Shown: one piece after another, positions 40,185 to 48,443 of the stretch
Layout of the letters: each line of letters opens with the position of its first letter
Position numbering within the stretch: position 1 is the stretch's first letter
Source of the DNA: JASHUC01 sp035523875
GTDB taxonomy: Bacteria > Pseudomonadota > Gammaproteobacteria > Steroidobacterales > Steroidobacteraceae
DNA length: 64,000 bases
Reading direction: 5' to 3'
Assembly: GCA_035523875.1 (NCBI GenBank)
Contig: DATKPY010000010.1
Span: 8,860 to 72,859, forward strand
Made by a program: the position numbers and the translations under genes
The notes under the pieces: model-generated
What the model saw: only the letters and a program-made list of their open reading frames with translations
Told to the model about the DNA's origin: nothing
The model's database searches: none

Positions 40185-42743
40185 ATGTCCGACACGCCAT
40201 TTAGATTGCCCATCGCGACGGCTGTGGCCGCTGCGCTGGGTCTGGTCCTCGTCACGCCCGCCGTGCGCGCCCAGAACGCAGCCGCCGGACCGGCGGCACC
40301 CCCCACGGCCGCCGCCCAGCAGCCCGAGCAGGAGGTGATCGTCACCGGTACGCGGCAGAAGGGCATCGAGGCCGCCGAGAGTGCCGCACCGATCCAGATC
40401 ATCAGCGTCACGCAGCTCAAGAACACGGGTCAATCGAACCTGGTCAATGCGCTCGCGCAGCTCGTTCCGTCCTACGTCGCGCAGGCGTTCGGCGGGGACA
40501 TGAGCAACCAGACGCTGCAGGCGAAGCTCTACGGCCTGAGCCCGAACGACGTGCTCATTCTGATCAACGGCAAGCGCCGTCACACGACGGCGAATTTGGC
40601 CGTCGACGGCGGCCCGTATCAGGGCGGAGCGGGCGTCGACCTCAACTTCATTCCCGTCGATGCGGTCGATCACGTCGAGGTGCTGACCCAGGGCGCCGCC
40701 GCCCAGTACGGCTCGGACGCGGTTGCCGGGGTCATCAACATCATCCTCAAGCGCAATTCCTCCGGTGGTGCGGCGGACGCCACCTACGGCGGATACTTCG
40801 ACGGCGGCGGCGACACCTCGCAGGTCGGCGCCAACGCGGGCTTCGAGCCGCTCAACGATTCGTACTTCAACGTGACGGCCGAGGATTACAACCACGGCCA
40901 CAGCGATCGCGGCAACGTCGATCCGCGCGTGACCGATCCGCATAACATCGATCCGGCCGACGGCGGAACCTACCCGCTCACGAACATGCCGCTCGCACCG
41001 GGCTATCCGAACCTCAACCTGATCTCGGGCGACGCGGAGGTTCACCGCAAGCTCCTCGAGTACAACTCGGGCTTCAGTCTCGCCGACAGCGTCCAGTTCT
41101 ACAGTTTCGGCACTTACGGGTACAAGGACGCCGCATCCTACGAGAACTATCGACTGCCGACGGTTGTGCATTACCTCGACCCGACCACCGACCAGACGAT
41201 CTATCCCTTCCCCTATGGATTCCAGCCTCTCGAGCAGGGCCGGGAGACCGACTATCAGCTGAACGCGGGCTTCAAGGGAATCCTCGAGGATTGGACCTGG
41301 GACCTCGGCACCGGCTACGGCGAGGACCAGATGAAGGTGTACACGATCGACTCCTCGAACAATTCTCTCTACGCCGCCACTGGCGCCTCCCCGACAGACT
41401 TCTATGACGGAGAGTTCCTCGCGAACCAATGGGCGACTACGCTCGATGTCGCGCGCGACTTCGACGTGGGACTGGCAGGGCCGCTCAATGTCGCCTGGGG
41501 CGGGGAGTACCGGCGCGAGTCGTTCAAGATTCTCGCGGGCGATGCCGCCTCGTACTACGGGGGCGGTGCGCAGTCGTTCCCGGGGTTTGCGCCGTACAAC
41601 GCGACCAGCGCCGCGCGCAAGAGCTACGCGGGCTATGTCGATCTCGCGGCCGACGTGGTGAGCGGATTGCGCCTCGATGCGGCCGGGCGCTACGAGCACT
41701 ACAGCGATTTCGGCAGCAACGAGGTGGGCAAGCTCACGGGCCGCTGGGACTTGGATCCGCAAGTCGCGGTCCGTGCCACCGTGAGCAGCGGATTTCGCGC
41801 CCCGACGCTCGCCGAGGAGCACTACACCGCCGTCAATGTCGGTCCGACGACCGCGTTCGGCCAGCTCGCCCCGGACGGCCCGGGAGCCGCATTGCTCGGA
41901 CTCGGCACCGGGCTGCAGCCGGAGAAGTCGACCAATCTGAGCCTCGGTCTCGTATTCAGGCCCCTCGAGACGCTTGCGGCAACCGTCGACGCTTATCAGA
42001 TCCTCGTCACGAATCGCATCGTCGGGAGCGGCGCTATCTATGGACAGATCAACGGCTTGCCCTACCCCGGTGCGGGTGATGTGAACGCGGCGATTCTCGC
42101 GAGCGGCCTCAGTATCGATCCCGAGGTGCTCGCGACCGGCACGCTCGGCATCGAGCTGTTCACGAACGGCGTAGACACGCGCACGCGGGGCGTCGACTTC
42201 ACGCTCACCAGCACCCAGGACTACCCGGTCGGGCAGGTCGACTGGACGGTGGCGAGCACCTACAACTACACGGTGATCACGCGGGAGATCGCCTCACCGT
42301 TGGAGCTCGGCGGTCAGGCGCTGTTCGGTCCGGGCACCAACTCGGCCCTGACGACGGGCTCTCCACGGCTCGTGCTCAATCTCGGGGCGCATTGGACGGT
42401 GAGTCGCTTCTACGTCGATCTGCACGAGATCATCTACGGGCCGAGCTCCGAGTGGGCGAACGACAGCGGCGATAACCCTACGAACATTCCGATCTATTAC
42501 AAGGATTCGGTGGGAACGATCCCCACTACCAACGTCGAGCTCGGCATGCACCTGCTGCAGCGCTTGACGCTCGCGATCGGCGCCACGAACGTCTTCAACC
42601 GCTATCCGGAGCAGGTGAACCCCGCGATCATCGAGGCCTACGAGACCTACTACAACAACGGCGCGGTCGGGAAATACAACACCTTCTCGCCGTTCGGATT
42701 CGACGGCGGCTTCTACTACGCGCGGCTGAGCTATGCGTTCTGA
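40185..42743 (+). CDS. TonB-dependent outer-membrane receptor 2 (paralogue of receptor 1)
   Basis: An 852-residue receptor with signal peptide (MSDTPFRLPIATAVAAALG, cleaved after VRAQ), TonB box EQEVIVTGTRQKGIEAA, plug (LKNTGQSNLVNALAQLVPSY, LYGLSPNDVLILINGKRR) and barrel ending FYYARLSYAF. It matches receptor 1 across the plug, long barrel stretches (TAEDYNHGHSDRGNVDPR, TYGYKDAASYENYR, SSGFRAPTLAEEHYTAVN) and the C-terminus, so this is a tandem duplication that has diverged. Differences cluster in some extracellular loops. GGGAGAGCC precedes the ATG at 40185. A strong hairpin lies after the gene. Confidence 0.93.
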   Translation: MSDTPFRLPIATAVAAALGLVLVTPAVRAQNAAAGPAAPPTAAAQQPEQEVIVTGTRQKGIEAAESAAPIQIISVTQLKNTGQSNLVNALAQLVPSYVAQAFGGDMSNQTLQAKLYGLSPNDVLILINGKRRHTTANLAVDGGPYQGGAGVDLNFIPVDAVDHVEVLTQGAAAQYGSDAVAGVINIILKRNSSGGAADATYGGYFDGGGDTSQVGANAGFEPLNDSYFNVTAEDYNHGHSDRGNVDPRVTDPHNIDPADGGTYPLTNMPLAPGYPNLNLISGDAEVHRKLLEYNSGFSLADSVQFYSFGTYGYKDAASYENYRLPTVVHYLDPTTDQTIYPFPYGFQPLEQGRETDYQLNAGFKGILEDWTWDLGTGYGEDQMKVYTIDSSNNSLYAATGASPTDFYDGEFLANQWATTLDVARDFDVGLAGPLNVAWGGEYRRESFKILAGDAASYYGGGAQSFPGFAPYNATSAARKSYAGYVDLAADVVSGLRLDAAGRYEHYSDFGSNEVGKLTGRWDLDPQVAVRATVSSGFRAPTLAEEHYTAVNVGPTTAFGQLAPDGPGAALLGLGTGLQPEKSTNLSLGLVFRPLETLAATVDAYQILVTNRIVGSGAIYGQINGLPYPGAGDVNAAILASGLSIDPEVLATGTLGIELFTNGVDTRTRGVDFTLTSTQDYPVGQVDWTVASTYNYTVITREIASPLELGGQALFGPGTNSALTTGSPRLVLNLGAHWTVSRFYVDLHEIIYGPSSEWANDSGDNPTNIPIYYKDSVGTIPTTNVELGMHLLQRLTLAIGATNVFNRYPEQVNPAIIEAYETYYNNGAVGKYNTFSPFGFDGGFYYARLSYAF

Positions 42744-42844
42744 GGGGATTCGTGTCATGTCGAGGGCGGCGCGTCGCCCGCCGAGACGATCTTGGTGCGG
42801 TAGCGCGCACCTCGTTGGCCATGACGCACCAGCGGCGGGCAGTG

Positions 42845-42879
42845 CTCGAGGCGCGCGAAGCGATCTCGCGCGCCTCGAG
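42845..42879 (+). terminator. Strong hairpin terminator after TonB receptor 2
   Basis: A perfect 14-bp stem (CTCGAGGCGCGCGA / TCGCGCGCCTCGAG) closes a 7-base loop, about 100 bases past the stop; an A/T-rich stretch (CAATTTATTTCA) lies 7 bases beyond. Best-looking terminator of the receptor region. Confidence 0.7.
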
Positions 42880-42995
42880 TCGCGGCTCAATTTATTTCAC
42901 CTTTGAATGACCGATTTTCAAATGTTGCGCCGCAGACAACCATCGCGGGTCTGATTAAAGTAACAAAAGGCACCGAACGAAGCAGGAGAGGGCTG

Positions 42996-44162
42996 ATGAG
43001 CACTGAAGTTCTCGACGATCAGGCGACCGACGATCTCATCGCCCGCGGCTTCTCGCGCCGGCAACTGCTGCGGATCGCGGCGGTGTTCGGTGCGGGGGCG
43101 GCCGTGGCGACGGCCGGCCGACCCGTATGGGCCTCGGCGGGGTCGCCCGATCCGGCTCCCGTCGCCAAGGTGCGCCTCGGCGCGAACGAGTGCTGGACGG
43201 GACCGTTTACCGCAGGGCAGGTCGCCGCCGCCGAGATCATCGCTTCCTCGAACCGGTATATCCCGCGCGACGAGCGCGACGATTTCATCAGGGCGGTCAT
43301 GAAGGTCGAGCGGGTGCCGTATGACCACGTGGCTCCCTGGCCGGGATCGAGCGACCCGCTTTCGCGTTCGGTCGTCACATTCTGCTCGCCCACTCGCGGG
43401 CTGGTGACCGCCAATCCGACGTTCGAGCTCACGTGGGGCACCGCGGAATGGCTCGGAGTGCCGGTCAAGCGCGTACCGGTCAAGTCCGATTACGCGCACG
43501 ATGTGCGGGCGATGGTCGCGGCCGATCCGAATCCGGGGCTGTATTACATCTGCACGCCGAACAATCCGACCGGCACCATCACACCGCTTGCGGACATCGA
43601 ATGGCTGATCGCGAACAAGCCGGCGGGCTCGAAGGTGCTCATCGACGAGGCGTACATTCACTTCGCCGGCACTCCCACGGCTTCCCACCTCGCCGTCGCG
43701 CACCACGATGTGATCGTCTCGCGCACGTTCTCGAAAATCTTCGGCATGGCGGGCATGCGGATGGGCTACATCATGGCCCACCCGGATCTGATCAAGAAGA
43801 TGTGGCGCTACGACGGCGGGATGCAGTCGGGCGCATTGCCGATTCCCTCGCTCGTGTGCGCGACCGCGAGCCTCACCCAGGCGAGCACGATCCTCGCACG
43901 CCGCCGCGAGATGCAGGCAGCCCGCGCGATGACGTTCGAGCACCTGACCAAGCGCGAGGTCGCGTTCATTCCGAGCAACGCCAACATGTTCATGATCGAC
44001 TGGAAGAGCCGGCCGGCGAAACAGATGCAGGCCGCCTTTCAGGCGCAGAGCGTGGAGATCGGGCGGTCGTGGGCCATCTGGCCGACCATCTCGCGCGTGA
44101 CGGTCGGGTCCATGGCGGACATGGAAGCGTTCTGCGCCGCGCTCGATCGGGTCTGGACCTGA
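42996..44162 (+). CDS. Tat-exported PLP-dependent aminotransferase (histidinol-phosphate aminotransferase-like)
   Basis: A 388-residue fold-type I PLP enzyme. The N-terminus carries a twin-arginine signal: FSRRQLLRIAAVFGAGAA (RR at 21-22) ending ASAGS. The catalytic core shows CTPNNPTGTITP, KVLIDEAYIHF with the PLP-stacking Asp, and the Schiff-base lysine K247 in SRTFSKIFGMAGMRMGY. Tat export means it folds with its cofactor before crossing to the periplasm, as with PvdN in pyoverdine maturation. Aminotransferases are otherwise cytoplasmic, so a periplasmic transamination or racemase/lyase-like reaction on an imported amino compound is inferred. AGGAG precedes the ATG. It sits behind the two sigma-54 receptors. 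Confidence 0.88.
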   Translation: MSTEVLDDQATDDLIARGFSRRQLLRIAAVFGAGAAVATAGRPVWASAGSPDPAPVAKVRLGANECWTGPFTAGQVAAAEIIASSNRYIPRDERDDFIRAVMKVERVPYDHVAPWPGSSDPLSRSVVTFCSPTRGLVTANPTFELTWGTAEWLGVPVKRVPVKSDYAHDVRAMVAADPNPGLYYICTPNNPTGTITPLADIEWLIANKPAGSKVLIDEAYIHFAGTPTASHLAVAHHDVIVSRTFSKIFGMAGMRMGYIMAHPDLIKKMWRYDGGMQSGALPIPSLVCATASLTQASTILARRREMQAARAMTFEHLTKREVAFIPSNANMFMIDWKSRPAKQMQAAFQAQSVEIGRSWAIWPTISRVTVGSMADMEAFCAALDRVWT

Positions 44163-44251
44163 GCGCGCGCAGCCGCGTCCTCGTGCGTCGACCCAGGCCT
44201 TGCGCCGAGGGGTCGCTGTCCTTTGCACTCAACTCCCGGGTGACCTAAATC

Positions 44252-45100
44252 GTGAACGGATACGCATTGATGGCAGGCGGGCTCAGCTCGACCACCGTGG
44301 CCGCACTGGTGATCATCCTCGGTGCCTCGGCCCTGATGAGCGGTCTCTCCGGATTCGGCTTCTCGGCGATCGGAGCGCTCTGCCTGTGGCTCCTGCCACC
44401 GAAGCTCGGGGTTCCGCTGCTCATGGGGCTCTCCACCGCCAATCAGCTGATGTCCATCCGCCAGTTGAAGTCCGACATGATGCCGATCCGCGAGTGGTGG
44501 CCGAATGGTCCCGGCCCGTACCTGGTGGGCGGCTTTCTGGGCGTGCCCATGGGGCTCACCATCCTGCACTCCCTGCCCACCAAGACGCTCATGGCGGTGT
44601 TCGGCGCATTTCTGGTGATCTATGCCGCCTACTCGATGCTCAAGCCAGAGCGCTTGCGCGTGACGCTGAAGCACGATTCCTGGTTCCCCTCGTCGATCGT
44701 GGGATTGATCGGTGGCGTGATCGGCGGGTTTACGGCCTTTCCGGGCGCAGCCGTCGTGGTCTGGAGCGGATTACGCCATCTGCCGAAGAGTCACTCGCGC
44801 GCGATCGTGCAACCGTACATTCTCGGAATGCAGGTCCTGTCCATCTCGATGCTGGCCTTGCGGCATCCGGAGACATTCAGCCGCACCTACTGGACGCTAC
44901 TTCTGGTGACGCTGCCGATCGTGCTTCCCGGCACGCTTCTCGGTGTATATCTGTATCGCTCGCTCTCGGACATCAATTTTCGGCGGGTTACTTACGTCCT
45001 CCTCGGCACCTCGGGTGTGGGTCTGCTGGTCAAGTCGGCCGGCGCAATCGCTCTGCTCGCGGCTGCCGTCGCGGGCGTCACGCTGATCAGCTCGCACTGA
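44252..45100 (+). CDS. TauE/SafE-family membrane exporter
   Basis: A 282-residue protein with eight hydrophobic segments. It has the TauE/SafE features: an early glycine-rich helix ASALMSGLSGFGFSAIG, PPKLGVPLLMGLSTANQL, and the inverted repeat half VGLIGGVIGGFTAFPGAA. Family members move sulfite, sulfonates or other organic anions out of the cytoplasm. The GTG at 44252 is taken as start; an ATG six codons later is an alternative. It is 89 bp behind the Tat aminotransferase on the same strand, so the pair is likely an operon. Confidence 0.85.
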   Translation: MNGYALMAGGLSSTTVAALVIILGASALMSGLSGFGFSAIGALCLWLLPPKLGVPLLMGLSTANQLMSIRQLKSDMMPIREWWPNGPGPYLVGGFLGVPMGLTILHSLPTKTLMAVFGAFLVIYAAYSMLKPERLRVTLKHDSWFPSSIVGLIGGVIGGFTAFPGAAVVVWSGLRHLPKSHSRAIVQPYILGMQVLSISMLALRHPETFSRTYWTLLLVTLPIVLPGTLLGVYLYRSLSDINFRRVTYVLLGTSGVGLLVKSAGAIALLAAAVAGVTLISSH

Positions 45101-45167
45101 GCCGCGCGACTCCGCGGCCCTTCGAGCCACCTACTGCCGGGTCTCTCTCGAGCTGGCCTCGCGCGGC

Positions 45168-45202
45168 GCGCTGCGCGCTGCGCGCTGCATGCTGCGTGCT
45201 GC
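45168..45202 (+). repeat. Five-copy 7-bp tandem repeat
   Basis: GCGCTGC repeated three times perfectly, followed by ATGCTGC and GTGCTGC. Non-coding microsatellite-like array, prone to slippage. Confidence 0.85.
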
Positions 45203-45440
45203 GAAGTGCGCACGGCTGCTGGCTCGGGCTGCGCCAAAGTGGTGCGTCAGCCTCAATTGCGACTGTCCCAAGCTCCGCGCAAGGCGTCCGGTGTACAGCG
45301 CGGCGTTGCATGCGCCGGACCGTGAAAATAATTCACCCGTGATGCGGGTACGCTATAAATCAAGGCATTTCGCCACTCACCGCGGCGTTTGCGAAATGCG
45401 GCCGGCGCGCGCTTTCTCGATGGTGACTTGAGCATTGTGC

Positions 45441-45449
45441 TGATATAGT
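45441..45449 (+). promoter_or_regulatory. Putative extended -10 promoter of the UrcA gene
   Basis: TGATATAGT matches the extended -10 pattern TGNTATAAT at 7 of 8 fixed positions. A GTGACT -35-like hexamer lies 15 bp upstream. The start point would be near 45456, 74 bases before the ATG. Confidence 0.4.
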
Positions 45450-45529
45450 GCCCAGCGCTGACACATCGCACCGGGACTGAACACCGGCGCGCAGGTAAAC
45501 GCGTGATGGGTTTCGAGAGAGGGGCAATC

Positions 45530-45919
45530 ATGTCAATCAAGTCAACGTCGCTCCGCACGGCTGTCGCCGCAGCGGTTCTGGCAATCGCATCCACGGCGCT
45601 CTATGCCGAATCGGCGCCGATCGCGGGCGTCCAGCTGGACGCCGTCCAGCACTCGACGGCGGTGCGCTACTCGGATCTGAACCTCGCTCTGCCGAGCGAC
45701 GTGGCCGAGCTTTATCGGCGTATCAGTATTGCAGCGGACCAGGTCTGCGGACCGCGGGCGCTCACCGGCTCGTATTCGGCCTCGGCCGGCTATACGCGCT
45801 GCTTCGATCGCGCCGTGGAGCATGCCGTGGCGCACGTCGGCCAGCCGGCGCTCACCGCCTTTTATCAGGAGAAGCTGCAGCGCTCGGGACCGCACGAGCT
45901 CGCCGTCGCCTCGCAGTAA
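45530..45919 (+). CDS. UrcA family protein
   Basis: A 129-residue exported protein. A signal peptide (MSIKSTSLRTAVAAAVLAI, cleaved after ALYA) is followed by the UrcA pattern: VRYSDLNLALPSDVAELYRRI, ISIAADQVCG, CFDRAVEHAVAHV and PALTAFYQEK. Two cysteines (VCGP and TRCF) probably form a disulfide. UrcA proteins are small, periplasmic, widespread in alpha- and gammaproteobacteria and have no assigned function. ATG at 45530 with GAGAGAGGGG upstream; a strong terminator follows. Confidence 0.88.
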   Translation: MSIKSTSLRTAVAAAVLAIASTALYAESAPIAGVQLDAVQHSTAVRYSDLNLALPSDVAELYRRISIAADQVCGPRALTGSYSASAGYTRCFDRAVEHAVAHVGQPALTAFYQEKLQRSGPHELAVASQ

Positions 45920-45955
45920 AGCCGACCTGCCCGCGCATCCCGGTGCCGGGCTCAC

Positions 45956-45990
45956 GGGGCGAGCAGTCGCTGCTCGCCCCGCTTTGTTTA
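45956..45990 (+). terminator. Rho-independent terminator of the UrcA gene
   Basis: A perfect 11-bp stem (GGGGCGAGCAG / CTGCTCGCCCC) with a TCG loop is followed by GCTTTGTTTA. It lies 37 bases after the UrcA stop and ends at the convergent methyltransferase gene's stop. Confidence 0.88.
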
Positions 45991-46818
45991 TGTGCGCCGT
46001 GCGATCAATGCCTCGGATGCGATGAGCTCGGCGACATCGCCTGCCGGCGTGGCGAACCGAGTCATGAGCTCGCGGACTTCGTCGGCGAGCTGAGCGGCCC
46101 GCCCGCCCAGTCGGGCCGGGGCGGTGCTCGACATCGAGAATGCCCGCTCGACGAACATCGCGACGGGCGTGAGGCGCTGCTCGATGACCGTGACGCGCTC
46201 GAGCGTGCCGAACGGGGAGCCGAGCAGGACGTTCTCATGGGACTGCCACTCCGGTGCCGCGCGCTGCGCGCGCCCCGCATCATCGACGGCGAAGCGCTCG
46301 AGCACCGCCCGATACGGCTTGACCCAGCCGTTCGCGCCGTACTCCTCCGGATGGCGATCGCCGAACAGGACCACCGCCCCTTCGGGCTCGATGAGCGCAT
46401 CGAGGCGGGCGAGCGTGCGGGTGCGGTCCATCCAATGGAATGCGCGCCCGATCGTGACCAGGCGGAACGTTCCGAGGGAGGGCTCGAGATCCTCGCCGCG
46501 CGACTGCACGAAGCGCACGCTCACGGCAGCTCGGGCTGCATGGTCCGCGGCGACTGCGAGCATGGCGGGTTCCGGGTCGACCGCGACCACCTCGCGCACG
46601 AGCGGCGCGAACATGACGGCAAGCGGCGCGGGACCGCAGCCGAGATCGAGGAGTCGGTGCGAGGAATTGAGTCCGCAGAGCAGGCTCACGTCACCCACGA
46701 GCCGTCGAGGATACTCGGGGCGGCCGCGCAGATAGTGAGCCGCGGCGGACTGAAAGCGGCGCGAATCGGTCGCCGGCGTGGGGGCTCGCGGTTGCGAGCT
46801 CGACAGTGGCGCGTCCAT
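45988..46818 (-). CDS. Class I SAM-dependent methyltransferase
   Basis: A 276-residue methyltransferase of the type 11 kind: FQSAAAHYLRGRPEYP at the start, motif I LLDLGCGPAPLAVM, acidic turn VVAVDPEPAMLA, then RFVQSRGEDLEPS and RLVTIGRAFHWMDR. FHWMDR is typical of this subgroup. The acceptor is unknown. The start was set at the ATG ending at 46818; the frame upstream is arginine-rich and not coding. It is convergent with the UrcA gene across the terminator. Confidence 0.85.
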   Translation of the reverse strand: MDAPLSSSQPRAPTPATDSRRFQSAAAHYLRGRPEYPRRLVGDVSLLCGLNSSHRLLDLGCGPAPLAVMFAPLVREVVAVDPEPAMLAVAADHAARAAVSVRFVQSRGEDLEPSLGTFRLVTIGRAFHWMDRTRTLARLDALIEPEGAVVLFGDRHPEEYGANGWVKPYRAVLERFAVDDAGRAQRAAPEWQSHENVLLGSPFGTLERVTVIEQRLTPVAMFVERAFSMSSTAPARLGGRAAQLADEVRELMTRFATPAGDVAELIASEALIARRT

Positions 46819-47014
46819 GTCGCGAGGATCCCGCGCGCGGCCGTCCCTCGCAAGCGTTGCAGGAGCCCGCGATGCGCCCCGCGCGTCCGCTCGCTCGGGC
46901 ACCCGCCACCGCCTACGCCGGCGGCGTGTTGACACGCTTCGGAGGGCTCCCTAGGCTCTGGCGCGCCGCCCGCCGTCGCCGCGGCGCGCAACGCGGAGCC
47001 GCGGAGAACCATGC

Positions 47015-47944
47015 ATGATCATTCGTGATGAACTGCAGCTCACCGAGGCGGTGCTCGCCGAGACCGAGCGTACGACCGATCCGCGCCTGAAGGAGATTCT
47101 TAAGTCCCTCGTTCGCCACCTCCACGGCTTTGCTCGCGAGGTGCGGCTGACGGAGAAGGAGTTCGATCAGGCGATCAATCTCGTTACCGCCCTCGGACAC
47201 AAGACGACCGAGAGCCACAACGAGACGCGCCTGATCGCCGGGAGCCTGGGGCTGTCGATGCTGGTGTGCCTGATGAACAATGGCGAGCGCGGCAAGCGCG
47301 AGACGTCGGCGAACTTGCTCGGTCCCTTCTGGCGCGCGGGCGCTCCGCAGATGAAGAACGGTGCCTCGATCGTGCGGTCTGCGACTCCCGGGCCGCCGCT
47401 TTTCTTCACCGGCCGGATCGTCGCTCTCAACGGCAGTCCCGTAGCGGGGGCGCGCATCGATGTCTGGCACGCTTCCCCCGCCGGCCTCTACGAGAACCAG
47501 GATCCCTCCCAAGCGGAGTGGAATCTGCGCGGCACGTTCACGAGCGACGAGCACGGTCTGTTCTCCTATCGAAGCGTCAAGCCCTCCGGGTATCCCGTCC
47601 CCATGGACGGTCCGACCGGTGCGCTCCTGCGGGCGCAGGGGCGGCATCCGTTCCGCCCCGCGCATCTGCATTCGCTCATCTACAAGCCCGGCTTCAAGAC
47701 CATGACCTCCCAGATCTACAGCCACGACGATCCGCTCCTCGAGACGGATGCACAGTTCGGCGTGACCCAAACCCTCATCGGGCACTACGTGCGCCACGAG
47801 GGTGAGCCGGCGCCGGACCCGGACGTAAAGGAGCCCTGGTACAGCCTCGAGCACGTGTTCGTGCTCGAGCCAGGCGAGGCCTGGCTGCCCACTCCGCCGG
47901 TCAGCGCGAAAACGCGCCGCACCGCGACCGAGGAAGTGCATTGA
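47015..47944 (+). CDS. Intradiol ring-cleavage dioxygenase (hydroxyquinol/catechol 1,2-dioxygenase-like)
   Basis: A 309-residue enzyme. Helical N-terminal dimerisation region (1-100) precedes the beta-sandwich catalytic domain. Iron(III) ligands can be placed at Y159 (AGLYENQ), Y193 (SGYPVP), H217 and H219 (RPAHLH). NLLGPFWRAGAP is the conserved link. Such enzymes cleave catechols or hydroxyquinol between the hydroxyls to muconates or maleylacetate. It leads a three-gene operon with a SnoaL-like and a FAH-family gene, a plausible ring-cleavage and downstream hydrolysis cassette. GGAG lies 8 bases upstream of the ATG. Confidence 0.9.
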   Translation: MIIRDELQLTEAVLAETERTTDPRLKEILKSLVRHLHGFAREVRLTEKEFDQAINLVTALGHKTTESHNETRLIAGSLGLSMLVCLMNNGERGKRETSANLLGPFWRAGAPQMKNGASIVRSATPGPPLFFTGRIVALNGSPVAGARIDVWHASPAGLYENQDPSQAEWNLRGTFTSDEHGLFSYRSVKPSGYPVPMDGPTGALLRAQGRHPFRPAHLHSLIYKPGFKTMTSQIYSHDDPLLETDAQFGVTQTLIGHYVRHEGEPAPDPDVKEPWYSLEHVFVLEPGEAWLPTPPVSAKTRRTATEEVH

Positions 47945-47954
47945 GCGCCCCGCG

Positions 47955-48431
47955 ATGAGCGGGTCGCAGACGCCGGCCGGAGCGCTCACGGCCGAGAGCA
48001 TGGAGGCGGCGATCCGCGGTTACTTCGCGGCGTGCAATTCCGGGGACATCGAGCGCATCGCGCGCTGCTTCGAGCCGCAGGCGGTCCATTACTTTCCGCC
48101 GGGCATGTACGAGGGTCCCTTTCGCGGTGCGCGGGTGATCGCGCGCAGGTGGCACGAGGCGGTGGCCACGCTCGGCTCGTTCTGGACCGTGGATCAGGTG
48201 CTGTGCGAGCCTGCCACGCGCCGCGCGGTGATCGAATGGACCCACTTCAAGCGCGTACGCGGCGTGCTGCTGCGCGGGGATGAGTGGTACCGCTTCAGCG
48301 CCCGGGGGCTCATCGAGGAGATTCGCGCCTACTATGCCTCGCCCCAGGACGGCGCGCTCGAGCGCCTCGAGCTGGCGGGCTTCGACTACGCCGGACGGGG
48401 CTATCCGCTCGTCCCGCCCGCGGATGAGTGA
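47955..48431 (+). CDS. SnoaL / NTF2-like protein
   Basis: A 158-residue protein with the cone-shaped NTF2-like fold: YFAACNSGDIERIARCFEPQ, AVHYFPPGMYEGPFRGARVI, then strands WTVDQVLCEPATRRAVIEW and the ending DEWYRFSARGLIEEIRAYY. Members act as cyclases, isomerases or dehydratases, often on polyketide or aromatic intermediates. The gene lies 10 bp behind the intradiol dioxygenase and 12 bp before the FAH-family gene, so it probably acts on the ring-cleavage product. The specific reaction is unknown. Confidence 0.82.
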   Translation: MSGSQTPAGALTAESMEAAIRGYFAACNSGDIERIARCFEPQAVHYFPPGMYEGPFRGARVIARRWHEAVATLGSFWTVDQVLCEPATRRAVIEWTHFKRVRGVLLRGDEWYRFSARGLIEEIRAYYASPQDGALERLELAGFDYAGRGYPLVPPADE

Positions 48432-48443
48432 CCGCGTTCGCCC

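Larger units (their letters stand above)
45101..45529. other. Intergenic region with short tandem repeat
   Basis: 429 bp between the exporter and the UrcA gene. It holds a 7-bp tandem repeat (45168-45202) and a probable UrcA promoter near 45441-45449. No gene is supported; several arginine-rich frames are shadows. Confidence 0.6.

Noticed and set aside
40053..41822. 589-codon minus-strand frame opposite TonB receptor 2
   Set aside because: Antisense to an unmistakable receptor; the same shadow appears opposite receptor 1, as expected for paralogues.
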